A stretch of DNA of 64,000 nucleotides from assembly GCA_963822615.1 (NCBI GenBank), contig CAWGIM010000016.1, positions 62,001-126,000 of the forward strand, given 5' to 3'. The DNA is from Trebonia sp963822615. GTDB lineage: Bacteria; Actinomycetota; Actinomycetes; Streptosporangiales; Streptosporangiaceae. Both the position numbers and the translations under genes were made by a program. How positions within the stretch are numbered: the first letter of the stretch is position 1; each line of letters opens with the position of its first letter. Shown here one piece after another: positions 16,212 through 24,452 of this stretch. The notes under the pieces are model-generated. The model did no database searches. It saw only the letters and a list, made by a program, of their open reading frames with translations, and had not been told where the DNA came from.

Positions 16212-17072
16212 GCGCCTCTCACCGTCCGCGCTCGCGGTCCAGCTCGCGAGCATCTTCAGCGCGTCGCCGGACGGCGAGCCGGGTTCGGCGGTATAGCAGG
16301 TCATGGTGAGGCCGTGGTCTTCGCTGGCCGGCAGCAGCATCGAGTCGAAGGCGACGTCCACGAGGCCGACGACCGGGTGCCGGAAGTGCTTGCTCCCGTG
16401 CTGGTGCAGGCGCACGTCGTGCGCGGCCCAGAGGTTGCGGAACTCCTCGCTGCGGGTGGCGAGCTCGCCGACCAGGCCGCTCAGCTCACGGTCGTAAGGG
16501 TCGCGGCCCGCCTCGGTGCGCAGCAGTGCGACGGTGGACCGGGCGACCTCGTCCCAGTCCGGGTAGAAGTCCCGCGAGACCGGGTCGAGGAAGCAGAACC
16601 GGGCCAGGTTGGGCGGGCGGCCGGGGTCGTCGAAGACGGGCGCGTACAGGGCGCGGCCGAGCGGGTTAACGGCCAGCACGTCGAGCCTTCCGTTGCGGAC
16701 GAACGCCGGCGTGCCGTCCATCGACTCCAGGATGCGCAGCACGCTGGGCCGGACGGCCTGCCGGGCCCGGCGCCGCGGCGGCCGGGAGGGCTTCGCGGCC
16801 CGGGCGAGGTCGAACAGGTGCAGCCGCTCGGCCTCGTCCAGCTGCAGCGCACTGGCGACAGCGCCGAGGACCCCGTCCGAGACCCCGCTGATGTGCCCCT
16901 TTTCCAGGCGCACGTACCACTCGGTGCTCACGCCGGCCAGGACGGCGACCTCTTCCCGGCGCAGGCCGGGCACGCGGCGCCGCCCGCCGCCGGGCTGCAG
17001 CCCGGCCTGCACCGGGGTGATCTTGGCGCGCCGGGTGACCAGGAACTCGCGGATCTCGGCTCGGTTGTCCAC
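16179..17072 (-). CDS. XRE-family regulator with MmyB-like ligand domain
   Basis: A 297-residue regulator. The N-terminal XRE helix-turn-helix is about residues 20-80 (VPGLRREEVAVLAGVSTEWYVRLEKG). A C-terminal MmyB-like domain of about 190 residues (PAFVRNGRLDVLAVNPLGRALYAPVF and similar) is thought to bind a small hydrophobic ligand. This architecture is very common in actinomycetes next to dehydrogenases. I place the start at GTG 17072, where the family begins (DNRAEIREFL). It diverges from the aldo/keto reductase at 17221, its probable target. Confidence 0.85.
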   Translation of the reverse strand: MDNRAEIREFLVTRRAKITPVQAGLQPGGGRRRVPGLRREEVAVLAGVSTEWYVRLEKGHISGVSDGVLGAVASALQLDEAERLHLFDLARAAKPSRPPRRRARQAVRPSVLRILESMDGTPAFVRNGRLDVLAVNPLGRALYAPVFDDPGRPPNLARFCFLDPVSRDFYPDWDEVARSTVALLRTEAGRDPYDRELSGLVGELATRSEEFRNLWAAHDVRLHQHGSKHFRHPVVGLVDVAFDSMLLPASEDHGLTMTCYTAEPGSPSGDALKMLASWTASADGERRPGPVRINPGL

Positions 17073-17220
17073 ACCAGTTACGTTACGCCGGGTTTTCACA
17101 GGCAGGGGGGTTGCGGCAGTACCCCGGTAACCTCGACCCCCCGCGCCCGCCCGGTCGCCGGTTATATGGAAGACGGCGCGCCGACGGAACATCAAGCCAC
17201 CACCAGCAAGGGAGTTAGCA

Positions 17221-18105
17221 ATGCCGACAGTCCACACCCCGGTCCCGGTGGTCCCGCTGCGGGACGGGACCGGAATCCCGCAGATCGGCTTCGGCACGCT
17301 GCGCGTGCAGCCGAGCCGCGATGCCTCACAGGCCAACATCGACGTCACCGCCGAGGTCGTCGGGCTGGCCCTGCAAGCCGGGTACCGGCACATCGACACC
17401 GCCCAGTCCTACGGCACCGAGCGCGGCGTGGGCCGGGCGATCGCTGCCTCCGGCATCCCCCGCGACGAGTTGTACGTCACCAGCAAGCTCGCCAACGGCA
17501 ACCACGCACCGGACGACGTCCGCCGCTCGTTCGACGAGACCATGGCCGGCCTCGGCCTGGACCAGCTCGACCTGTTCCTGGTCCACTGGCCGCTGCCCAC
17601 CCTGTACGACGGCGACTACGTCTCGACCTGGCGGGCCGTCGCCGGCCTGGTGGCCGAGGGACGGCTGCGCACCGCCGGGGTCTCCAACTTCCAGCCCGCC
17701 CACCTGGACCGCATCATCGCGGAGACCGGCATCACCCCGGCCGTCAACCAGGTCGAGATGCATCCCTACTTCACCAATCGCGCCGTCCACGCCGCCACCG
17801 CCCGCCACGGCATCGCGATCGAAGCACACAGCCCCCTCGGGCACGACGGCAAGCCGCTGGCCGACGAGACGATCACCGGCATCGCCGCCGCCCGCGGGAA
17901 AACGCCCGCGCAGGTCATCCTGCGCTGGCACCTCCAGCACGGCACGATCGTCATCCCCAAGTCGGCGCGCCCCGAGCGGATGGCGGAAAACCTCGCCGTG
18001 CTCGACTTCGAGTTGTCCGCCAAGGAGATCGCGTCCATCGACGCGCTCGACCGGGGCGAGGCGGGCCGGGCCGGGCCCGACCCCGACACCTACGAAGGAG
18101 TCTGA
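17221..18105 (+). CDS. Aldo/keto reductase
   Basis: A 294-residue AKR with the whole family signature: catalytic Asp and Tyr in HIDTAQSYGTE, Lys in TSKLANGN, His in FLVHWPLP, then VSNF and IPKSARPERMAENL for NADPH binding. It should be a cytosolic NADPH-dependent reductase of small aldehydes or ketones. Divergent from the XRE/MmyB-like gene, suggesting ligand-controlled expression. Full length for the family, and no odd residues seen. Confidence 0.92.
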   Translation: MPTVHTPVPVVPLRDGTGIPQIGFGTLRVQPSRDASQANIDVTAEVVGLALQAGYRHIDTAQSYGTERGVGRAIAASGIPRDELYVTSKLANGNHAPDDVRRSFDETMAGLGLDQLDLFLVHWPLPTLYDGDYVSTWRAVAGLVAEGRLRTAGVSNFQPAHLDRIIAETGITPAVNQVEMHPYFTNRAVHAATARHGIAIEAHSPLGHDGKPLADETITGIAAARGKTPAQVILRWHLQHGTIVIPKSARPERMAENLAVLDFELSAKEIASIDALDRGEAGRAGPDPDTYEGV

Positions 18106-18147
18106 CGGCCGGTGGCGGAGTAATTCCGGCCTGCAGACCCCAGGTCC

Positions 18148-18327
18148 TCAGGGACTGCCGCCGAGGAGCTCCATCAGCGACTGGCTGGACAGGCCGTGGG
18201 CCTGGCAGAAGCGGTCAAGTTCCGGTCGTTCAACCGGGTCGGGAAGCGTGCGCTGTGCCTCGGCAGCGACCTCCGTCAACCCAGTTCGGCGAAGCACTTC
18301 CACAAGATGCTGGCGGGACTCACTCAC
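18148..18327 (-). CDS. Conserved small hypothetical protein
   Basis: A 59-residue protein (MSESRQHLVEVLRRTGLTEVA..., ending LMELLGGSP) of a type often seen in actinomycete genomes, with a predicted two-helix fold. GTG start at 18327 has GAGGAG 6 bases upstream, which argues for this short form. A longer frame from 18456 adds CPCRQCGARI, which could be a zinc ribbon, but has no ribosome-binding site. Function unknown. Confidence 0.55.
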   Translation of the reverse strand: MSESRQHLVEVLRRTGLTEVAAEAQRTLPDPVERPELDRFCQAHGLSSQSLMELLGGSP

Positions 18328-18545
18328 GGGTGTCTCCTCTCGGTCCTGGCTCGGGTGCGCCGCACTCAGGCCTGCCGCATTAGCGGCAACCGTCCGCGGG
18401 GCCAGCCGCTTCCCGCGTTCCGGTATTCGTGCGCCGCACTGGCGGCACGGACACAAGCAGGTCTATCCAAACGGCGGCTTGCTAATGACACTGGGCTCGG
18501 CCTCTTCGCAATGTAGCGGCAGACCGGGCAGCAGCCCGGCCGCCC

Positions 18546-19208
18546 CTACTCCGCCTCGCTGAGATGGACCATGGCGTCGTACAGCTGCTCGTAGGTCATC
18601 GGCGGCTCGGGGATCGGATGTGCCCGCTCGGCCCGGTAGGCGTCGAGCATGAGGTAGAGGTAACGCCGCCAGGCGTTGGGCGCCGTGGCGCTGGTGGCCT
18701 CGATGATGCGGCCGTTGGACCAGATGAGGTTGACGATGTCGGCCAGGGTGATATCGCGGCGAGCCTGGCCGGCTTCTTGGGCCCGGGTGAGCATGTCCAC
18801 GATCTGCTGGCACATCTCATCGTGGATGCGCTCGGTCTCGGCGCTGTCGGTGAAGCGGCGGGAGAGGAAGTCGTTGAAACCTCGGTCTCCCGCCTGCATG
18901 CCGAACAGGTGCTCCAGGTAGTAGACGAGCCCTTCCCACGGATCGTCCATCTCCAGGGCCTTGTTGGCCCCGTCGAGGAACTGCTGAAGCCGGGGCTGGA
19001 AGGCGGCCATGAGCAGGTCCAGGCGCGTCGGGAAGTGGCGGTACAGGGTGCCGATGGCGACGCCGGCGTCGCGGGCGATCTTCTCCAGGGAGGCATCCAC
19101 GCCGTGTGCGGCGAATTCGCGCTGCGCCCCGGCGAGGAGCTTGTCTCGGCGCTCCTGGGCGTCGCGGCGCAGGGGCCTGCGCGTCTGCGCAACGTCGCTA
19201 CGGCTCAC
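18546..19208 (-). CDS. TetR/AcrR-family transcriptional regulator
   Basis: A 220-residue TetR protein. HTH at about residues 20-65 (LLAGAQREFAAHGVDASLEKIARDAGVAIGTLYRHFPTRLDLL), then a helical ligand domain with the end MTYEQLYDAMVHLSEAE. GTG start at 19208. The repeat cluster at 19395-19467, between it and the LLM flavin enzyme at 19610, is a plausible operator region. Target and ligand unknown. Confidence 0.85.
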   Translation of the reverse strand: MSRSDVAQTRRPLRRDAQERRDKLLAGAQREFAAHGVDASLEKIARDAGVAIGTLYRHFPTRLDLLMAAFQPRLQQFLDGANKALEMDDPWEGLVYYLEHLFGMQAGDRGFNDFLSRRFTDSAETERIHDEMCQQIVDMLTRAQEAGQARRDITLADIVNLIWSNGRIIEATSATAPNAWRRYLYLMLDAYRAERAHPIPEPPMTYEQLYDAMVHLSEAE

Positions 19209-19394
19209 CTCGTCAGTTTACCGGTGATACTGAGGGCACCCTCCCCTTTCTGCGTCGCTCTGGAGCCCGGCAGAGCGCGGCTGACCCCGGTGAGCGCCGG
19301 CATGGCCGTACGCGACGCGGCCGACGGCAAGCGAGATGGCGCCCGCCATCTGGCTGACGATCCCGGCGGGCCGCCCGCGAAACTCCTGCCAGCT

Positions 19395-19467
19395 TGAGGC
19401 ACCCCTCCGGAATAAAGTGAGGCACCCCTCCGTTCCGGTAGGCAGCTACGGCCGGAGGAGTGCCTCA
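19395..19467. repeat. Two direct and one inverted copy of a 15-bp motif
   Basis: TGAGGCACCCCTCCG occurs at 19395-19409 and 19418-19432 (23-bp period). Its reverse complement with one mismatch is at 19453-19467. Each unit has an internal dyad GAGG-CACC-CCTC. The last two copies can also form a 15-bp hairpin with a 20-base loop. They lie between the divergent TetR and LLM genes and probably act as operators. The rest of 19209-19609 shows no gene. Confidence 0.5.
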
Positions 19468-19609
19468 TCTTGACGCTCAGCCGGCCCCGTATCCCTGCAA
19501 GACGGCACCAGGGACTGCCCGCGTCCAGCACCGGCGAGGACCTCATCAAGCAAGTCGGCGACAGCACCTCATCGTGGGTGGCCACACCCGAAGACTGAAG
19601 GAGCCACCC

Positions 19610-20463
19610 GTGCCTGACTACGGTCATCCTCTGCGTTTCGCGACGTTCATCTCTCCCGCCAACTCCCCGGTGCACCGTCCGGTCGAGCTGGCGCAGCTCA
19701 GCGAGCGGCTCGGTTTCGACTTCGTCACCTTCCAGGATCATCCCTACAAGTCGAGTTTCCTCGATACCTGGACCCTGCTGAGCTGGGTGGCAGCGCGGAC
19801 CGAGCGCATCGGCGTGTCCGCCAACGTGCTGAACCTGCCACTGCGCCAGCCCCCCGCCGTGCTCGCCCGCGCGGCGGCCAGCCTCGACCTGCTCTCCGGC
19901 GGACGGACGAGCCTCGGGATCGGGGCCGGCTTCTACTGGGACGCCGTGCAGGCGGCCGCGGCCGGCGGCTAACACCGCTGCAGGGCGTGGCGGCGCTTGG
20001 CGAGGCAATCGACGTGATCCGCGGGACCTGGGACGCCGACAGGCCCGGCACCCTCACTGCCGACGGCGAGTTCTACCAGGTCCACGGCGCCGAGCGCGGA
20101 CCCGCGCCCGCACACGAGATCCCGATCTGGCTCGGCGCCCACAAGCCGAGGATGCAGGACCTGGTGGGACGCAAGGCCGACGGCTGGCTGCCGTCGCTGC
20201 CGGTCATGGAGCCTGGCGGCCTGCCCAAGGGAAACGCGATCATCGACGACGCCGCACGCGCCGCGGGCCGCGACCCCCGCGAGATCACCCGCCTGCTCAA
20301 CATCTTCCCGGACCAGCAGACACCGGAAGCACTAGCCCAGATGACCCTCGAGGACGGCGTCAGCATCTTCATCCTGGCCAGCGACGACCCGGACGTGCTC
20401 GGACGCTTCGCCGCCGAAACGATGCCCGCCGTACGCGAACACGTCGCCCGCGGACGCAAATAG
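19610..20463 (+). pseudogene. LLM-class flavin-dependent oxidoreductase, split by a one-base frameshift
   Basis: The first part, 19610-19972 (120 residues, GTG start, AAGGAG upstream), carries the luciferase-like N-terminus (FVTFQDHPYKSSFLDTWTLLSWVAARTERIGVSANV) up to GAGFYWDAVQAAAAGG, then stops at TAA. The next frame continues the fold without a gap (RLTPLQGVAALGEAIDVIRGTW) to 20463. So one base has been gained or lost within the GC-rich run at about 19950-19968. Joined, it would be a normal F420- or FMN-dependent oxidoreductase of about 280 residues. The shift may be real or a sequencing error. Confidence 0.8.
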
Positions 20464-20533
20464 CACGTGCTCATGCCCCGGTTCTCCGGAACAGTTCGTT
20501 GGGAGGGTGTGGCTGCTTCTGAGAGGAGAAGAA

Positions 20534-20653
20534 GTGGTCGCAAGGCCGAGGCCGTATTCGCCGGAGTTCCGGCAGCGGGCGGTCGAGTCATTCTGGGGAC
20601 GCATGCAGGAGTTTCGCGACACCGCGGGTGAACCGCGCTCAGCGCGCCGGTGA
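20534..20653 (+). pseudogene. IS3-family transposase remnant (internally deleted)
   Basis: A 39-codon frame joins the start of an IS3 OrfA (ARPRPYSPEFRQRAVES) directly to a motif from near the end of OrfB (SFWGRMQ), then drifts into unrelated sequence. About 1 kb of transposase is missing, so this is a deletion scar, not a working element. No terminal inverted repeats could be identified. The remaining bases to 20776 hold nothing I can support. Confidence 0.55.
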
Positions 20654-20776
20654 GCCCGTCGTCCGCACCGAGAACTCCTCGATCCCGATCAACCGCAGCA
20701 GTTCCAGCCGCTCACGGGTAAGTGCCTGCCCGGATCACCAGGTGCGATGCTCACGGCCTGGGCCGGGCTGACGTGA

Positions 20777-21394
20777 CTACAGCGGCGTGAGCCAGCGGTC
20801 GAGTTCGTCAAGGACATTCTCCATCATCAGCAGTACCTCGTCGGCGACATGCTCCTGGCTCTCGCCGTCGGCCGCGCGACGGCCGCCTTCGCTGATGAGG
20901 ATGTGGAACACGCCGGCCAGCGCGATGCCCTGAAGCCGGGCGATCTCGGGCGCGACGGCGGTGGTGTCGCTGATGGCGCTGGCGATGGCGCTGGCCTGGC
21001 GGTCGGTCAGCTCGAGCGCGAGCCGGCGCACGGCCGGGCTGACGGCCGCGAGGTACCCGAGCTCGCCGCGCCAGACCTCGGGCCGGATTTTGCGGATTCC
21101 GTCCGCGTACTCCAGGACGAAGCCGCGGATGGCGGCGGCCGGGGTGACAGCGGGCGGCCGGGAGCGGATCAAGTCACAGAGCTGGTCCTGGACCTGCACC
21201 TCAAGGTCGGTGACCAGCTGCTCCTTGGCCGGGAAGTAGTTGTAGACGGTCTGCTCGGCGACCTCTGCCGCGCGCGCCACGTCGGCGACGGAGACGTGCT
21301 CGTAGCCGCGCTCGGCGAACAGGCGGGCGGCCGTCGCGGCGATGTGCCGCCGGGTCCGCTCCTTCTTGATCTCGCGCAGTCCGCCGTCGGCCAT
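20777..21394 (-). CDS. TetR/AcrR-family transcriptional regulator
   Basis: A 205-residue TetR protein. HTH at about residues 12-58 (RRHIAATAARLFAERGYEHVSVADVARAAEVAEQTVYNYFPAKEQLV). The C-terminal helical domain ends ENVLDELDRWLTPL. It is divergent from the NmrA-like/ester-cyclase operon at 21527. The small dyad at 21434-21447 in between is a possible operator. Normal length, no oddities. Confidence 0.87.
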   Translation of the reverse strand: MADGGLREIKKERTRRHIAATAARLFAERGYEHVSVADVARAAEVAEQTVYNYFPAKEQLVTDLEVQVQDQLCDLIRSRPPAVTPAAAIRGFVLEYADGIRKIRPEVWRGELGYLAAVSPAVRRLALELTDRQASAIASAISDTTAVAPEIARLQGIALAGVFHILISEGGRRAADGESQEHVADEVLLMMENVLDELDRWLTPL

Positions 21395-21433
21395 CCGCCT
21401 ATTCTACCACCGGGTTAGACCTCACCCCAAAGT

Positions 21434-21447
21434 TGGATCTGAATCCA
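21434..21447. promoter_or_regulatory. Small dyad, possible TetR operator
   Basis: TGGAT-CTGA-ATCCA: perfect 5-bp arms with a 4-base spacer, between the divergent TetR gene and the NmrA-like gene. It is short enough to occur by chance, so this is only a candidate. Confidence 0.25.
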
Positions 21448-21526
21448 CGGATGCGGAATAACGGCGCAGGCGGCGAACGTTGGAGCGAGTAACAAACTTA
21501 GAGTGAACTACATAAATGAGAGTGCC

Positions 21527-22180
21527 GTGATCCTCGTTACCACCGCAGGAAAAGTCGGCGGGGAAGCGTCGCGCCTGCTCGCCGAGCGCGGCGAGCCCGT
21601 ACGCGTCCTGGTCCGCGACCCGGCTAAGGCACCAGTCCTTCAGCAGGCGGGCATCCAGGTCGCCATCGGTGACCTGGCCGTACCCGGAACCCTCGACCAG
21701 GCGCTGCAGGACGTGACAGCCGTGATCCTGGTCAGCCCGGCTGTGCCGGCCCAGGAGATCGCCGTCATCGAAGCCGCGGCCCGGGCCGGCGCGAGCCACG
21801 TCGGCAAGGTGACCAGCAAGGCCTCAGCGGACTCGCCCATCGCTCGCCGTCGCGGGCAGGCCGCCATCGAGGCAGCCCTGACCGCCTCCGGACTCGGCTG
21901 GACCCTGCTCCGCAGCAACGGCTACATGCAGAACTTCCTCATGATGGCCCCCGCCATCGCCGCGACGGACAGCTTCGCCGCTGCGACCGGGGACGGCCGC
22001 GCCGGCCACAGCGACGCCCGCGACGCTGGCGCGGTCGCCGCCGCGATCGCGGCCGCTCCCGCCGCGCACGCCGGCCGGACCTACTGGCCCACCGGCCCTG
22101 AGGCGCTGTCCAGCGCCGAGGTTGCCGTGAGCTCGTTCGAGCAGTTCGCCACCGAGTACGCCACCGCGTTCACCGCCTGA
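21527..22180 (+). CDS. NmrA-like NAD(P)-binding protein
   Basis: A 217-residue atypical SDR. The Rossmann opening is VTTAGKVGGEASRLLAERGEPVRVLVRDPAKAP, followed by GDLAVPGTLDQALQDVTAVILVSP and a WTLLRSNGYMQNFL helix typical of NmrA/QOR2-type sensors or reductases. It lacks the usual last 50-60 residues, so it is short for the family, though no frameshift is evident. I prefer GTG 21527 to the in-frame GTG 21503, because the fold starts there and GAGAG precedes it. The ester-cyclase gene follows after 14 bases, probably in one operon. Confidence 0.75.
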   Translation: MILVTTAGKVGGEASRLLAERGEPVRVLVRDPAKAPVLQQAGIQVAIGDLAVPGTLDQALQDVTAVILVSPAVPAQEIAVIEAAARAGASHVGKVTSKASADSPIARRRGQAAIEAALTASGLGWTLLRSNGYMQNFLMMAPAIAATDSFAAATGDGRAGHSDARDAGAVAAAIAAAPAAHAGRTYWPTGPEALSSAEVAVSSFEQFATEYATAFTA

Positions 22181-22194
22181 CAAAAGGAGTCATC

Positions 22195-22653
22195 ATGACA
22201 ACCACACACCAGGACACCAGCCGGACCGCTCACCTGCTCGCGCTCATGAAGAAGGGCGACGACGCATTCAACGCCCGCGACTTCGCAGCGATCGAGGCGG
22301 CCCACCACCCGGACATGACCGCGCACATCACCGGCAGCGCCGAGCCGGTCTACGGGCGCGCGGCGCACACGGCCGCGATGCAGGGGCTGCTCGGCTCCTT
22401 CCCCGACATCCACGTGCACTGCGACCCCTATCCGGTCCAGTTCGGCAGCGGCGACTGGATCACCGTCGTCACCAACGTCACCGGAACCTTCACCGGGGAG
22501 ATGCCCCTGCCCGACGGCACCGTCATTCCCCCGACCGGCAAGTCGTTCGACGTCGAGTTCGCCCAGACGGTCAAGTTCAAGGGCGACCAGCTGATCATTA
22601 TCTCCGCCTTCTGGGATGCCGCCCTGCAAGCCCGGCAGCTCGGCCTGGCCTAG
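22195..22653 (+). CDS. SnoaL-like ester cyclase-family protein
   Basis: A 152-residue protein of the SnoaL/NTF2-like fold. It has an N-terminal helix with DAFNARDFAAIEAAHHPDM, then GSAEPVYGRAAHTAAMQGLLGSFPDIHV and beta strands ending FKGDQLIIISAFWD. Such proteins include polyketide cyclases and small detoxifying enzymes; the substrate cannot be told. ATG at 22195 with AAAAGGAG upstream. It follows the NmrA-like gene closely. A strong terminator hairpin is just downstream. Confidence 0.8.
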   Translation: MTTTHQDTSRTAHLLALMKKGDDAFNARDFAAIEAAHHPDMTAHITGSAEPVYGRAAHTAAMQGLLGSFPDIHVHCDPYPVQFGSGDWITVVTNVTGTFTGEMPLPDGTVIPPTGKSFDVEFAQTVKFKGDQLIIISAFWDAALQARQLGLA

Positions 22654-22657
22654 CCTC

Positions 22658-22699
22658 CCGGTGCGCGTGGCACCGGAAGGCCGGCGCCACGCGCACCGG
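22658..22699. terminator. Terminator hairpin after the ester-cyclase gene
   Basis: CCGGTGCGCGTGGC (22658-22671) is the exact reverse complement of GCCACGCGCACCGG (22686-22699), giving a 14-bp stem with a 14-base loop a few bases after the stop codon. GC-rich, with no T-run. Confidence 0.7.
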
Positions 22700-22799
22700 C
22701 CCCACTGTCTTCCTGTACCCGGAGATGCGCTGACCGCTCATAACCGGGTTGTCGGCGGACAGGCCGGCCGCGCCTTATCGCCGGGCGACGCCAGCAGCT

Positions 22800-22817
22800 T
22801 GACTGACTAGCCACTCA
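22800..22817. promoter_or_regulatory. TetR operator upstream of the TetR gene at 22834
   Basis: TGACTGACTAGCCACTCA matches the ideal 18-bp palindrome TGACTGACTAGTCAGTCA at 16 positions, centred on CTAG, and sits 16 bases before the TetR start codon. The same left half recurs before the SDR gene (23435), so these are very probably two operators of one repressor. Confidence 0.65.
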
Positions 22818-22833
22818 TTATTAAGCTTGTGTC

Positions 22834-23418
22834 ATGGCCAGGCTGAAGAGCGAGGACAAGAGGAACGGGCTGTTGGCGGCGGCGACCAGCGTCATCGCCG
22901 CCCGGGGCCTAGGGGCGCCGACCGCGCTCATAGCCCGGGAGGCGAGCGTCGCCAACGGCTCGCTGTTCACGTACTTCGAGACCAAGGCTGACCTGTTCAA
23001 CGAGCTGTTCCTCAAGCTGAAAACGGACATGGCCGCGGCCTCCCTGGCGGGACGGGCAGCAGAGGCGCCGCTGCGCGAGCAGTTCCGCCTCCTGTGGGAC
23101 AACTGGATGACCTGGGCGACGGCTAATCCGGACAAGCGCCGGGTCCTGGCCCTGCTCAGCGTCTGCGACGAGATCACCGGGCCGACCAAGGCGGCCGCGC
23201 AGCGGGCAATGGCCGAGATCGCAGATCTGGTGGGACAGGCCCGGGCTCGCGGCCCGCTGCAGGACGCTCCGGCCGGGTTCGCCGAGGCAGCCATGAACTC
23301 GCTGGCCGAGGCGACGATGGACTTCATCGCCAGCGACCCCGCCCGGGCCGGCGAGTACCGGCAGGCCGGCTTCGGCGCCTTGTGCCGGCTGCTCGGCGGG
23401 CCGATGCTCGGCGAGTAA
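22834..23418 (+). CDS. TetR/AcrR-family transcriptional regulator
   Basis: A 194-residue TetR protein. HTH at about residues 10-50 (GLLAAATSVIAARGLGAPTALIAREASVANGSLFTYFETKADLF), then a ligand domain containing LWDNWMTWATANPDKRRVL. It lies upstream of an SDR gene in the same direction, and both have the TGACTGACTAG operator. It therefore probably represses itself and the SDR gene. A T-run (ATTTTTTTCA) follows its stop, without a clear stem. Confidence 0.87.
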   Translation: MARLKSEDKRNGLLAAATSVIAARGLGAPTALIAREASVANGSLFTYFETKADLFNELFLKLKTDMAAASLAGRAAEAPLREQFRLLWDNWMTWATANPDKRRVLALLSVCDEITGPTKAAAQRAMAEIADLVGQARARGPLQDAPAGFAEAAMNSLAEATMDFIASDPARAGEYRQAGFGALCRLLGGPMLGE

Positions 23419-23434
23419 TTTTTTTCACGTTAAA

Positions 23435-23452
23435 TGACTGACTAGACAGACA
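23435..23452. promoter_or_regulatory. TetR operator upstream of the SDR gene
   Basis: TGACTGACTAGACAGACA, again 16 of 18 positions of TGACTGACTAGTCAGTCA, ends 13 bases before the SDR start codon. It shares the first 11 bases exactly with the operator at 22800. Confidence 0.65.
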
Positions 23453-23465
23453 ACAAGGAGCACTC

Positions 23466-24398
23466 GTGGCAACGCTCAACTCCGCGCGCCCGGCTTACAT
23501 CATCACCGGCCCGACCTCCGGTTACGGCTACCGCACGGCACAGAAGCTGGCCGGCCACGGCCCGCTGATCCTGGTCGGCCGCAACCCGGGCAAGCTGGAT
23601 GAGGTCAGCAAGACGATCGCGGGCCAGGGCGGGCGCGCGGTGCCGGTGGCGTGCGACCTGTCCGACCCGGTCGCTGCCGGCCGGGCGGCGGCCGAGATCG
23701 CCGCGCTCGGCCTCCCGCTGGCAGCCCTGGTCAACAACGCCGGCATCATGCAGGCGCACCCCACCCGGAACGCCCAGGGCTGGGACATGACGTTCGCCAC
23801 CGACCACCTCGGCCCGTTCGCGCTGACCGAGGCCCTCATCCCGCACCTGCCCGACGGCGCCACCGTGGTCACCGTCTGCTCGGCGGTCGAGGACCCTGCC
23901 CGCAGGCAGGCCCGGGCCTCTGGGTTCCGCGGCGGCCGCTACATCTCAGCCGCGGCCAGCGCGCGCGGCGAGTGGCAGCCGGGCGGGTCCTCCCGGGCCG
24001 GCCTGGACGCCTACGCGACGGCCAAGCAGTGCGCACTGGCGACGATCCTGGCCTTCGCGCGTGAGACCCCGCGGCTGCGCTTCAACGCCGTCGAGCCCGG
24101 CTTCAGCCCGGCTACCGGCCTGTCCCGCGACGCCGGGCCCTTCATCCAGTTCCTGACCAGGTACGCCATGGCCCCGCTAGTCCGGCTCATCCCGGGCAGC
24201 ACCACCCCGGACCGGGCCGCCACGGTCATATCCGACGCCGCGCTGAACCCCTCCGGGGCCACCGGCACCTACTACGACGAGAAGGGCAACCCGATGACCG
24301 GATCCCAGCAGGTGCGGGACCCGGAGTTCCAGCAGCGCGTCGTCACCGAGACCCGCGCCCTGCTCGCCACCATCCCGCGGCTGCGCCAGCAGGCGTAA
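23466..24398 (+). CDS. Short-chain dehydrogenase/reductase
   Basis: A 310-residue classical-type SDR: cofactor loop TGPTSGYG (about residue 15), NNAG at about 92, catalytic YATAK at about 182, then PGFSPATGLSRDAG. It probably uses NADP(H) on a small carbonyl or alcohol. GTG start at 23466 with AAGGAG upstream. The operator at 23435 suggests control by the TetR protein encoded just before it. The protein is somewhat long, with an insert (GGRYISAAASARGEWQPGGSS) before the active-site Tyr. Confidence 0.88.
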   Translation: MATLNSARPAYIITGPTSGYGYRTAQKLAGHGPLILVGRNPGKLDEVSKTIAGQGGRAVPVACDLSDPVAAGRAAAEIAALGLPLAALVNNAGIMQAHPTRNAQGWDMTFATDHLGPFALTEALIPHLPDGATVVTVCSAVEDPARRQARASGFRGGRYISAAASARGEWQPGGSSRAGLDAYATAKQCALATILAFARETPRLRFNAVEPGFSPATGLSRDAGPFIQFLTRYAMAPLVRLIPGSTTPDRAATVISDAALNPSGATGTYYDEKGNPMTGSQQVRDPEFQQRVVTETRALLATIPRLRQQA

Positions 24399-24452
24399 TC
24401 AGCCCGGCGAAGACGCTGCCAGCACCGCCCGGAGCTGCCAGCAAGGGCTAAC

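Noticed and set aside
16173..18383. 736-aa plus-strand frame spanning the XRE and AKR genes
   Set aside because: Covers two convincing genes in other frames and has no domain pattern.
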